This document shows, piece by piece, positions 10,570-21,600 of a stretch of DNA of 64,000 nt. A program made the position numbers and the translations under genes. This stretch comes from Terfezia claveryi (taxonomy: Eukaryota > Ascomycota > Pezizomycetes > Pezizales > Pezizaceae): positions 1 to 64,000 of the forward strand of contig WHUX01000023.1 of NCBI GenBank assembly GCA_015179025.1, written 5' to 3'. The notes beneath the pieces were generated by a model. That model was given only the letters and a program-made list of their open reading frames with translations, did no database searches and was not told the origin of the DNA. Each line of letters opens with the position of its first letter. The first letter of the stretch is position 1.

Positions 10570-12584
10570 TCATTATATAATGCTACTTTACTACTTAAAG
10601 TTACTGCTTACTTGTCTTAGTTGTCATAACTTAATGATTATCTCTTCTATGCCTTTCTGTTATATTTATTAACTCATATTACAGTCTTAGTCATACACCT
10701 CTATATATTTCTTCATTTATATGTATATGATATACTATTCTTAGGTTATATAACTTAAACTTTCCTACTAAATCTTTACCTTTAACTTATACTATTATAT
10801 ACTAGTCTCTTACTTCTATATCTAGTTCTATATACTTTTTGATTAGACTCATTAGACTATCTACTTTTAACATAGTTCTACCATTTGCTCTCTTATTCTT
10901 CTGTTTGCTTATACTCTCTACTTAATAGTACTACTATCTACCACTACTATCTCTATAATTACTACTGTAATACCTCTGCTTATAGTAACCTTTCAATAAA
11001 AGGAATCTAATTAAGATATTCTTCTATAGAGTTTATAGGACTATTAGATCTAATTGTTGATAATAAACTAGTGAAGACTAGAAATATAAATAAAAAGGGC
11101 AAAGATTTAGATAGTGAGAAGAAGAATTTAGATATTAATTTCAATAAAGTAGATATGAAGTAATTGAAGATATTAAATAGAAACTAAAAATGAATATATT
11201 AGGGGGAGAAAGGGTTTTCCTAGATTAGTTCCCAGTTTGTTCTATCTCTGTATAGTAATTAAGTTTATTTTTCTTGTTAGTTAATATTAGTTCTTTTTCT
11301 CTTGTGACTTGCTTGTTTCTCTCTATATTTTATTCTATATATTTTTTTCTATATATTTCTCTTACCATACTTTTTATTACTGAGTTATTTAAACCTAAAA
11401 TATAGATATAATTAGGTGAGAAAGAAGAGAATATAATGTATTGGATTTCATTTAGTAGTAGTTTATAGATATAGCTATGAGGTTCAAAATATATATTTTA
11501 GTTATAAAAAATAGAAGTTAAATAAAGAAAACCTCATATTTATACCAAAAATAAGTAATTAATTTAGAATAAAGATAATTAAATCACAAGCATCAAAAGA
11601 GCAATTGTTAGAAAGGAGAACTTAAAAATATAATTTATTATATTAAAAAGTTTAAAAAAAGAATTGTTGAAAGAAAAATTTAAAAATATAATATCTTGAA
11701 TTGAAAATATAAAAAAGACAATAGGAAGAAGTTTAAGCCAGAAAGATAGAAAATGGAAGGTATAACTTTAAAGAGTAGATTGTATATATATTAAGTTAGG
11801 ATAGTAAGATATATAAGTAATAATAAAAAAAGGAGAAGAATGGATTAAATGAATATAGGAAAATACAAAGAGTGAATGCATACTTACAAAGTCAAGAGAT
11901 AAGGGTAAGAGTAGAAGAGAAGTGAAACTAACATAGAATATAGAGAATATATAATATTAGATTGAAATCTTAGTAAAGTGTATAATACTGAGATATTATG
12001 GGAGAAAAAGTATATATAGATATAGTAGGTAGAAATAGTATATAGGTAACATGGTAGTTTAGAGAGTTGGAAGTACTAGAGGTATACTAGGAAAGGAACC
12101 TAGAATGCTAGTATATTATAAGGCTTAGTTCTATAATAGAGTATCAAGTGCACCTAGTACATCTAGTATAAATAAACTCATTATTGATATAGACCTAAGT
12201 TACTAAATATATAAGATAATAAGATATATAGAGTATAAAAAATATAAAAGCTATATAATATAAATAGGTAAAGAAGCTATAGAAGATAAAAAAGACTAAG
12301 AAAGATCTAAATACTAAACAACTAGCTAATATAGTCTAAAAGCTCAAAATAACTAAATTATATATAATTAATACCCAATAATAGTAACTTTTTATATAGT
12401 TTTATACTTATATATTATATTTTAATATAAATATAAATACTAAATTAAAATACTAGTACTATATAAACTTGTAAGTTTATAATATTTATAAGTAGAAGAA
12501 TTATCCTAAAAAATATAAGACAATTATATTCTTTTCTAAGTAAATTAATATATATATTAGCTTTATATAAGTTATTTAACTACT
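10570..12584. other. A+T-rich, gene-free block
   Basis: About 2 kb dominated by A and T runs with no long open frame on either strand. It begins immediately after the LTR of element A and ends at the TA duplicated by the Fot1-like element. No terminal repeats or coding remnants could be recognised. Such blocks in ascomycetes usually represent strongly mutated old repeats, for example after repeat-induced point mutation, but the source of this one is not identifiable by eye. Confidence 0.75.
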
Positions 12585-12586
12585 TA

Positions 12587-12628
12587 GAGTCTCAAACTGC
12601 GTAACGATCGACACCCACGTGATGATCG
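12587..12628 (+). repeat. Left terminal inverted repeat
   Basis: Starts GAGTCTCAAACTGCGTAA and runs 42 bp. It is complementary to 14757-14798 except at positions 19 and 37. The TA duplication is at 12585-12586. Confidence 0.93.
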
Positions 12629-12689
12629 CTATTTCAAACCCCTGCTCGGATACCACGAATTTCGCTGTACTGCCGATATCATCAACACC

Positions 12690-14582
12690 ATGCCACCAAA
12701 AACCTCTAAAAAGATAAAACAGCTACAACTAGAGCTCAAATTGCATGATTCGCAACTGACACGAGCAATAAACTATGCTCGCAAGCACCCCAAAGAGTCT
12801 AAGGCTAAAGTAGCCAAAGCATTCGGAGTAAATCCTACTACGCTATGACGGAGGTACTATGGGGTACAAGCGCCACGATCTAAAGCTCGGCAATCACAGC
12901 AACTTCTCACTGCTGGTAAAGAGGAAGCGATAGTTGACTGGTGTGGAAGGATGAGTGATCTCTACTTTCCTGTCACACTACTAATGCTAGTGTCAATGGC
13001 TATCCGGATTCTGCAAGCTCGCACTTCTCAAGCGAAAATTATTCCTAGTATCTATTGGGCTAAGCGTTTCCTTTCCCGACACTCTAGTATTTAGCTCAAG
13101 TATTGCCAATATCTAGAGAAGTCTCGAGCTAAAGTTACTGCAATATTAGAGGAGCAAACCAAATGGTATCACACACTGCGGAGTCTTATGCAGCAGTACA
13201 AAATCAGACCCGAAAACCTATGGAACTGTAATGAAAAGAGCATTATGATAGGTCTAGCAGTTGGTAGAACAAAGGCAATAGTTCGCGCTATAGAGGCACT
13301 TCTCTCCTAACGGAGGAACATGCACTTTGTGACCGGTTGGTGAGAGCCACTATAACGTGATACCACTGTTTATTGTATGGGCGAATAAGGTTCATTGTGA
13401 TGGATGGTATACTATGGGTGATACAAGGCCTGCAACCTTCAGTTGGTCACCTAGTGGCTATATAGACAATGAGCTAGGCTTAGATTATATATCTAAGCAC
13501 TTCGACCCCTATATAGCACCCCTGCCAGCAGAGCCATCTATTTGGCGTATGCTTATTGTGGATGGTCACAGTAGTCATGTTGCTTACTCTGTTGTTGAAT
13601 ACGGTCTCGACCATGGCATTGTCATATATTGTCTTCCACCACATTCTACACATCTAATGCAACCTCTAGATGTGGCATGTTTTGGACCGCTATCACGGGC
13701 CTATTGTACTGCCCTCCAGGACTTCATATATTACAATCCTGGCCAGCCGTTTGGAAAGCTGGAATTCTGGGATTGCTTCTGCATTGCGCGTGGTCAAGCA
13801 CTCACAAAATCCAATATTATAAGTGGATTTGAGGCCACTGGAATATGGCCACTCTGACTAGAGGAAGTACTTGATCGAGTTGCTGCCAGTGCTACAGTTG
13901 CCAGTATAGATACCCCCCACTCTCAACTCTAGTTAAGGTAGCTAGCATACGGTCAACCCTCTCAAAATTAACCATGACACCTCATTCAAGAGCAACTGTC
14001 GATGAAGGGCTCAATCATCTTGAAAAGAGAGTTATTCAATACCAGATTATTGACCCTGCCTCTCAAGGGCTCAAACAGCTTCGAAACGGCAAGAAGGTAA
14101 AGCCTCGATCAACAAAGCGAATCCAGGGCCCCCGATCTTTGGATCGAGCCTACATTGAGGCCGAAAAAGTACGGATTGCAACTGCTACAGCTCTTGAAGC
14201 AGATAAAGCCACAAACCGAGAAGCACGGAGGTTGGCTAAAGAAGAGAAAGCCAAGGAAGTAAAGAAGGTGCCTGTAATGTTAAAAAGTACTAGAGGGGGT
14301 ACTCAGGGTACTAGAGGGCGTGGTCACGGGAATGTAGCTCGATCAAGAGCCACAAAACTCTTGAAATTTGATACCGAGGAGGCTGATTTGCGTAGGCTAG
14401 AAACTGCGATGTCATTTATAACACTTTGTGGTGGGTATATCTCTACATCCTCTAATTCGCTTAAGCTAATACTAATACATGTAATAGAGCGAACATATGG
14501 GAAGCCCATGGCTACTAGTAGAGGCCGTAGTAGGCTACATGGTCAGGGTGGTCGGGGTGGCCATGGTAGAGGGGGGTTTTAG
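12690..14582 (+). pseudogene. Fot1/pogo-type transposase, decayed
   Basis: The reading starts at ATG 12690 (MPPKTSKKIKQLQLELKLHD). A helix-turn-helix/CENP-B-like N-terminus follows, with a TGA (from CGA) near 12846. In the DDE domain the first block reads NCNEKSIMIG, where the family has an aspartate in the place of the second N, so the first catalytic residue is lost. The second block (IVDGHSSH, about 13556) and third block (QPLDVACFGPL, about 13660) keep theirs. Stops occur near 13094, 13308 and 13341, and again after 13857; the frame changes before 13357 and before 13974. The C-terminal 200 codons are basic and end in RG/GG repeats. The normal role is cutting and pasting the element at TA sites; this copy should be inactive. 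Confidence 0.88.
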
Positions 14583-14756
14583 GAGGTATTGAGGGTTTGG
14601 AGTTATAGAGGATTCAGGGTAAATTGTGGCGTATTGGCACTATCATATTCGTTTTTTTAAGTTATTTTAGCCTATATTCATTGTTTCTTTTGCCGGGATA
14701 TTGCAAGGGTTGGTGTATTTATTAAGAGATTACTGCATTAGGGTAGGGGGGCATGT

Positions 14757-14798
14757 CGATCGTCACGTGGGTGTCGATCATTACGCAGTTTGAGACTC
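14757..14798 (-). repeat. Right terminal inverted repeat
   Basis: Inverse of 12587-12628 with two C/T differences, followed by TA at 14799-14800. Confidence 0.93.
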
Positions 14799-14858
14799 TA
14801 GTATATATATATTATAAAGTATATTTAAAAGTATGAGAAAATAATTTACCTAATCTAT

Positions 14859-15347
14859 TATCATAACCGTGTTCTTAGTCTTGATTTGACACTCGAACAG
14901 GCTTGTTCGGGTGTCATCGATAGGTGATTGTTATCTTAGCTTCCGAGATAGAAATCTCGAAAAGCTTATTCCTTCTACGGCCTTGGCCTGGAATCATGTA
15001 TATATATCTTCACTTCTCCGCCCTCTTGTTGGATCCCCATCCAACGTCTTGTATACCTAATACAGGACCTTGTCTCTCTACGAAGGTGTACCTCCCTTAT
15101 ACACTCCCTCGTCTTGCCTTGTCCCGTGAATAACTCTGTAGTACAGCTGCGCCCCTCCAACACATGCGGCAACTACCTCCGCATATCTTGTGCCCTTGCT
15201 CTCTGCCCCTCTTGCCTCTTACCCTTGCCCCCCTGTCCCAGCCTTCCCCTAGTTACATATGTAGCATTCCTACATGTGTCTTGTCCTAGCCTCTGTCTTC
15301 TCCCCAATATATCTCTTGGTCGCCTTGTCTCTAGAGCCCACGTCACA
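14859..15347 (+). repeat. 5' LTR of element C
   Basis: Begins TATCATAACC, decayed from TGTCACAACC, and ends CCCACGTCACA. The TATA-like run is at 14999-15007. A hairpin GTTGGAT-CCCC-ATCCAAC lies at 15028-15045, with the predicted transcript start at about 15039. Confidence 0.94.
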
Positions 15348-15349
15348 CT

Positions 15350-15358
15350 ACGTTGGAT
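15350..15358 (+). promoter_or_regulatory. Primer-binding site of element C, probably self-primed
   Basis: ACGTTGGAT, two bases after the LTR, is the exact complement of ATCCAACGT at 15039-15047, about 40 nt downstream of the TATA-like run in the LTR. This is the arrangement expected when the RNA 5' end folds back to prime reverse transcription, as described for Tf1 of fission yeast. Confidence 0.65.
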
Positions 15359-15375
15359 CTTTTAGACCAACCTGT

Positions 15376-16509
15376 ATGATGTCCACGAATATTATACTAC
15401 CCACCAATAGATTTGCAGCCTGGAGGGCGACTCCGATCCCATCAGACCTGACAGAACTATCAACATACTGACAAACTGTGATCGAGATCTTCACAGACAC
15501 TTATGCCATTGGCGAACAATAAGAAGCGGACCTCCAGAAAGCCTCAAGGTGAATCCGAGAAGCTGAAGACAAAATAACCCTCCTCCGAGAAGATGCAGCA
15601 GAGGACAGGATAACTATCTGGAGATTGACTCATGCTTTAGACCTGGACGATGGTCCAAAGAACCCGAAAACACAAGACCTACTAACCCTGCCCAAGTTTA
15701 ATAGGGACCAGGGCCAGTTATGAGCATAGAAAAACTCTGTGCAAATAAAACTCTCTGGGGACTCGGTGAAGTTCCCCACGGTTTACTACTAGCTCTTATA
15801 CATCTATGGCCTACTGGAGGGTAAAGCTATAGGCCAGGTACAGCCCTTCGTCAAGGCAATGGGAATTGATCTAGTAGATATCCTGGCACTAATGGTAATC
15901 CTGGACTGAGCCTTGGGGGACCCTGACCCTAAAGGAACTGCCAGCAGGGCCCTACGAGACCTCAAGCAAAAACACAATGAACTGTCAGCCTATGTCATAG
16001 AGTTCTCCAGGCTAGCAGCAGAGCTCAATTGGAATGATGAAGCCAAGCTCGATCAGTTCAAAATGGGCTTACCTTCGAGCTGAAAAAGGCTCTGGTTTAC
16101 TGCCCACCGACCAAGACCCTGGAGGAACTTATTGAACAAGCTAGCTGGGTGGAACAGCAGACAGTGGCACTCAGAGCCCCCCAAAAAACACTCCCAACCT
16201 CAACTCCCCGTACACCATTCTTGACAGCACATACCCAACAACAACAACTCACACCAGTCAACAAGCCTGCATACCCCTCCTTGGTAGCGGGTGGGGCTGC
16301 CCCTATGGACCTATCAGCAGGTAGGCCTGTCTTACCCAGGAGGAAAGGGACCATCGCCACACTTAGGGTTTGTGCATTGCATGTGGGAAGATGGACCATT
16401 TCATCACGGTATGTCCTCTCCAAAAAAACCATTCGATGGCCGCTCACGCCATCTCTAAATCTAGGATCGAAAGGTGGATGAGTCTGGAAAAGCCCTGTCC
16501 CTTGCCTAG
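15376..16509 (+). pseudogene. gag: gag of element C
   Basis: Starts at ATG 15376 (two methionine codons in a row) and ends at TAG 16507-16509. An early TGA follows STY after about 31 codons, as in element A. The capsid-like region is at about 15780-15960, and a Q/P/T-rich stretch follows around 16149-16300. The zinc knuckle reads CIACGKMDHFITVC with all four metal ligands present, but it sits in a different frame from the segments on either side, so at least two indels have occurred. The end reads DESGKALSLA like elements D and E, with T GGA AAA in place of the frameshift heptamer. Confidence 0.86.
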
Positions 16510-19500
16510 TACTGACACTAGCAAGGGACCTGCTCCAGGTCATTTGTCGTTATCTGCATTTTCTGTCCCTTTACTCTCTCCTCCGTCTATGTCTATTGAC
16601 GAGTCTCACCTATTCTGTAAACACCTTATTGTACCTATCACGATATCTTTTACTGGTACTAGTAAAACACTCGTCACAACAGCTCTTGTAGACTATGGAG
16701 CATCAGGAATTGCCTTTGTCGACCAGACCTTCGTCAGTAAGCATGCCATACCCACCTCTAGGCTTAAGACCCCCGCATTCTCGATATTATTGATGGCCGA
16801 CCTATCTCCTCTGGAGCCATCACCGACATTGCCTGTACACCTGCCCAGATCGGGGATCACTCCGAAAACCTCCCTATGTTCGTTACCAAGCTCAAGTATC
16901 TAATCGTCCTTGGAATTCCCTGGCTCTGGATGCACGATGTATTGGTCAGCTTTGGCTCCTATACCTGAATTTTAATAGCCCTTACTGCAGAAAATACTGC
17001 GGACAACCGAAGGCCACCGTTATTGGTCTTGTGCATTACTGCCCCCCATAATCTACTCAACTTAGGTGGTACACCAGCCCGCGCATATCAATACCACCAA
17101 TCCCCCTGTTTCCCCTGTTTCTCCTGTTTCCCCTGTTTCCCCTGCTCTCTATATCCCCTTCGCACCCCCAAAACCCTTGAATGTCAGCTTTATCAGAGCT
17201 GAGGCCTTTGCTCACCTTACCAAAAGCACAAACTGAAGGCCCATACCCTGTCAATCTACGAAGTCAACTTGGAAATCAACAAGCTGCGATCCAGGGGAGA
17301 ATGGAAATCCCTAGTTCCAGACGAATACCACAAGTTCATAGACCTATTCTCTGAGAAAGTCGCAGAAAAGCTTGCCCCCACCGGCCATATGACTACACCA
17401 TCCCCTTGCTGGAAGGCAAAACCCCCCCTATGGACCATTGTATAGAATGTCTCGAGTGGAACTGGAAGCCTTGAAGAAGTACTTGGAAGAAAACCTCAAC
17501 CAGAGCTTCATTCGCTATAGCTCCTCCCCAGCTGGTGCACCCGTACTATTCGTCAAGAAATCGGATGGATCCCTTCGGTTGTGTGTGGACTGTCATGGCC
17601 TAAATAAATAATGGTGAAGAACAGGTACCCCTTGCCTCTGATTCAGAAGACCCTGGCAAGGCTATCCAAGACAAAATAGTTTACCAAACTGGATCTGAGA
17701 GGGGCCTATAACCTGGTACAGATTGCAGAAGGTGAAGAGTGGAAGACAGCTTTTCGAACTAGGTATAGGCATTTCGTATACAATGTCATGCCTTTCGGAT
17801 TAACCAATGCCCCGGCCTCTTTCTAGCACTTCATTAATGACACCCTACAGGACTTCTTGGATGTGTTTTGCACAGCTTATCTGGACGACATCCTCATATA
17901 CTCGGATTCTCTGGCAGAACACAAGGTCCATGTAAGGCAGGTATTAGAGAAGCTGGAGCAGGCTGGGCTATACCTTAAGCCCAAAAAATGTGAATTCCAT
18001 GTCCAAGAAGTAAAGTACCTGGGCTTGATCATAACTACATAAGGTATTAGGATAGACCCTGCCAAAGTCACGGCAATCTAGGATTGGGAAACCCCTGCTA
18101 ACCTCAAGATATACAAGCTTTCTTGGGCTTTGCCAATTTCTACTGCCGGTTCATCCTGGGTTATTCAAAGATCGTGGCACCCTTAATAGCACTGACAAAA
18201 ACGAAGGGTCTAGAAAAGAATCAGCAATTCCATTGGAATCCTACAGCCCAATTAGCCTTCGAGAACCTCAAGGTAGCCTTCTGCTCAGCCCCAATCCTGG
18301 CCCATTTCGAGCCTGACCGTGAGTGTATTGTCAAAACCGATGCCTCTGACTACATCTCTATAGGAATTCTATCCCAAAACGATGACAATGGGATCCTTCA
18401 CTCAGTGGCCTATTTCTTAAAGAAACACTCCCTGGCGGAGTGTAATTACGAGATCTATGATAAGGAATTAATGGCCATTGTCCGAGCTTTTGAGGAATGG
18501 AAGCCTCACTTGGAGTCAGCTAAGGGGATTATCGAGATATTGTCTGATCATAAGAACCTTGAGTATTTCACTACCACCAAGCTGCTGAACCGATGGCAGG
18601 CTAAGTGGTTGGAGTTCTTATCTCGGTTCAACCTCAAGATCAAATACCAGTCGGGAAAGACTAGTGGGAAACCAGACGCACTAACCAGGAGATCAGGAGA
18701 TCTTCCTAAGGGGGGGGATGAGAGGCTAAAGTACTAGAACCAGGTGGTACTGAAGCCAAAAAATCTTGACCTGGTCGCCAACGTTCTGGCTGAGGCTGAT
18801 ATCATGGATGTCGAGGCCAATGCAGATGCTAAAAGCGATCTTCTATAGCAGGTGAAAAGGGCATATGGAAAGGACCTCCTAGCTAAAGAGATAATCACTG
18901 CGTTAGAATCTGGACAGCGCTGCCATACCAAGATTTCCCTAGCCGAGTGTACAACCCAGAATGGTCTCCTTTACCACCTTGACTGCCTCTACATACCTAA
19001 GGACAGCGAACTATGCTTAAGGCTGATCAAAGAGCACCATGACAGCCTAGCCGCAGGTCACCCTGGAGTGGCTAAGACATTAGAGTTGCTTTCTAGGCAA
19101 TATATGTGGATTGACCAATAGAAGAAGGTAGAGCAATACGTATGGAATTGCTATATCTGCAAGCGTGCCAAACCTACCCACCATGCTCCTTATGGTACCC
19201 TGAAGCCCCTGGAAATCCCGGATCGGCCCTGCCAACACCTGACTATAGACTTCATAACCGGGTTGCCGGAGGACTCAGAATTCAATGCCATCCTGATGGT
19301 GGTGGATCAGCTGACGAAAATGAGGCATATGATGCCTTGTTGGGATACCTGCTCCACCCCAGAGCTAGCCAATCTCTACCTCACCAATGTATTCTGGTAT
19401 CATGGCCTCCCTGAATCTATTGTATCCCACCAAGGGCCTCAGTTTACCTCAGAATTCTGGAAGGCATTCTACAAGCTTTTGGAGATCAAGATAAGCCTCT

Positions 19501-20296
19501 TGACAGCCTACCACCCCCAGACTGATGGCTAGTCAGAAAGGATAAACACTATCATGGAACAATATCTACAGGCCTATGTCAACCACCAGCAGAATAACTG
19601 GGTGTCCTTATTGGCAACCTGTGAGTTCGCCGCAAATAACCAGTTCTCAGAGTCCTTGAAAACCTCACCCTTCCTGGCCAATTACGGTTGGCACCCCCAA
19701 TTCGCAGATGCTCTAGCACCCCTGCAGAGAATCCACCCCCGGCTAAGGAGCTTGCAGCTGAAATTGCAGAGCTCCACTCTACTCTGAAAGCCGAGCTGGG
19801 ATATGCGTAGGCCAGGCAAGCCGAGTATGCCAACGGATCACAGTTGCCAGCCCCTAGGTATCAGCCAGGAGATAAGGTGTGGCTCTCCAGTCGGCACTTC
19901 TGGACAGAACGACCTTCTCATAAGCTGGATCATAAGTTCCTAGGGCTGTATAAGGTATTAGGGAATGTGGGCACTCACGCCTACCGGTTAAAGTTCTCTA
20001 AAGATATCAAACGCCACCCAGTCATTCACATCTCGAAGATCGAACCAGCCACCAAGAATCCCCTCCTCGGGCCAAAGCACCCCCCACCCCCTCCCGTAGT
20101 GATTGCAGGTAAAGAGGAGTGGGAGGTTGAGGAGGTACTAGACTCCAGAAAACGCTATAGGCGGGTTCAGTATAAGGTCAAGTGGGTAGGGGATGAGGAG
20201 ACTACCTGGCAACCTGCAGAGGACTTGGAGAATGCGTAGGATTTGGTCACCCAGTTCTACCAGCTATACCTCAGGAAGCCTTGCCCAGTCAACTGA
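16500..20296 (+). pseudogene. pol: pol of element C: protease to chromodomain
   Basis: The protease block ALVDYGASG (about 16681) has tyrosine where the sister copies have cysteine. The linker at 17100-17145 carries a 9-nt tandem coding for PVS repeats. RT follows with MPFGLTN and YLDD intact (about 17790-17900), and RNase H at 18123-18737. The integrase zinc region with the GHPGV block is near 19060. The integrase core has IDFI, then SHQGPQF in place of SDRG, and a stop in the QSER block. The chromodomain is at 20110-20239 (WEVEEVLDSRKRYRR), and the final stop is TGA 20294-20296. At least five frame changes and many stops make it non-functional. Confidence 0.9.
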
Positions 20297-20435
20297 GGTC
20301 GTGACTTTGTGTCTTTATTGTTGTTTGGAGTTGGGGTTCTCGTTCTTGCACTTGTTGTTGTTTCTTGTGTTGATTTTGCTGGTTGTCATGCTCAAGCCTA
20401 CTAGTCGCTAGAGCTCCAGCCTAAAGGGGGGATAG

Positions 20436-20857
20436 TGTCACAACCATGTTCTTAGTCTTAATTTGACACTCAAATAGGCTTGTTCAGGTGTCATCGATAG
20501 GTGATTGTTATCTTAGCTTCTGAGATAGGAATCTCGGGAAGCTTATTCCTTCCACGGCCTTAGCTTGGAATCATGTATATATATCTTCACTTCTCCGCCC
20601 TCTCATTGGATCCCCATCCAATGTCTTGTATACCTAATACAAGACCTTGTCTCTCCGCGAAGGTGTATCTCTCTTGTACACTCCCTCGTCTTGCCTTGTC
20701 CCGTAAATAACTCTGCAGTACAGCTGCCCCCCTCCAACACATGCGGCAACTGCCTCTGCGTATCTCGTGCCCCTTGCCCTCTACCCCTCTTGCCTCTTAC
20801 CCTTGCCCCCCCATCCCAGCCTTCCCCTAGTTACATACGTAGCGTTCCTACGTATGT
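20436..20857 (+). repeat. 3' LTR of element C, left piece
   Basis: Begins TGTCACAACC after the polypurine tract and matches the left LTR up to the insertion point of D/E. The last five bases, TATGT (20853-20857), are the target duplication of D/E. Confidence 0.94.
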
Positions 20858-21417
20858 TGTAAAGATAGCTCTGGGATAAGGTGACCAAGGGGTACGCCGG
20901 GGCCAGGGCAGGAACGAGGTAAGACATCCGTAGGAGCACTACGTATGTAACTAGGAAAACTAGACTTGTCACGGACACCTGTCATGGATATCACGGATGA
21001 TGTCACAGGGGGCAGAATATTCGGAAAGCCGGGGCTAGGGCAAGACACATGTAGGAACGCTACGTGTGTGATCAGGGAAAGGCTGGGATGGGGGGCAAGG
21101 GCAAGAGGCAAGAGAGGCAGAGGGCAAGGGGCACAAGACATGCAGAGGCAGTTGCTGCGTGTGTCAGAGGGGGGCAGCGGTGCTGCAGAGCTGTTCACGA
21201 GATAAGGGGGTGCACAAGGGAGGTGCACAAGTGCTGGGAGAGGCAAGGCCCTGTATTGGATATACAAGACATTGGATAGGGATCCAACTAGATAGCGATG
21301 GTGGGGAGCTATATATACATAGTAGGCTAATAGACTTTCCGACGATAACGACAATGAAGAACGCTAGACAACTACAACCCAAAGGTCAAGGGAAGACGGT
21401 TGTGACACTATCCTTCC
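20858..21417 (-). repeat. 3' LTR of element D
   Basis: 560 bp, bounded on the plus strand by TGTAAAGATAGC and GACGGTTGTGACA. It shares the stretch around AGGCTAATAGACTTTCCG with the 5' LTR at 28371-28917, which the LTR of E lacks. The complement of the polypurine tract follows at 21418-21433. Confidence 0.93.
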
Positions 21418-21600
21418 TTTAGGCCGGAGCTCCAGCGACAAGAGCCCGTGAACACAAGGAACAAAACAACAAGCCCCAACTCCAAACAACAACAACAATA
21501 ATAACCATGACCCACAGGACCTGACCCTGACCCTAAACAATGACAAAAACGACAACCTTAACTCCAACTCCAAAAGACAAGAACAAAGTACGATGAGGTA

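Larger units (their letters stand above)
12587..14798 (+). mobile_element. Fot1/pogo-like DNA transposon
   Basis: 2,212-bp element with 42-bp terminal inverted repeats (12587-12628 and 14757-14798, 40 of 42 matching) flanked by TA on both sides. Both mismatches are a CpG on one side and a TpG on the other. The interior carries a broken DDE transposase on the plus strand. The TA duplication, repeat length of about 40 bp and DDE_1-type transposase fit the Fot1/Pot2 group of the Tc1-mariner superfamily. It lies in A+T-rich DNA 60 bp from the start of element C. Confidence 0.93.

Noticed and set aside
17100..17145. Short regular repeat as a CRISPR-like array
   Set aside because: Direct 9-nt coding tandem without spacers, in a eukaryotic retrotransposon; no CRISPR array anywhere in the window.
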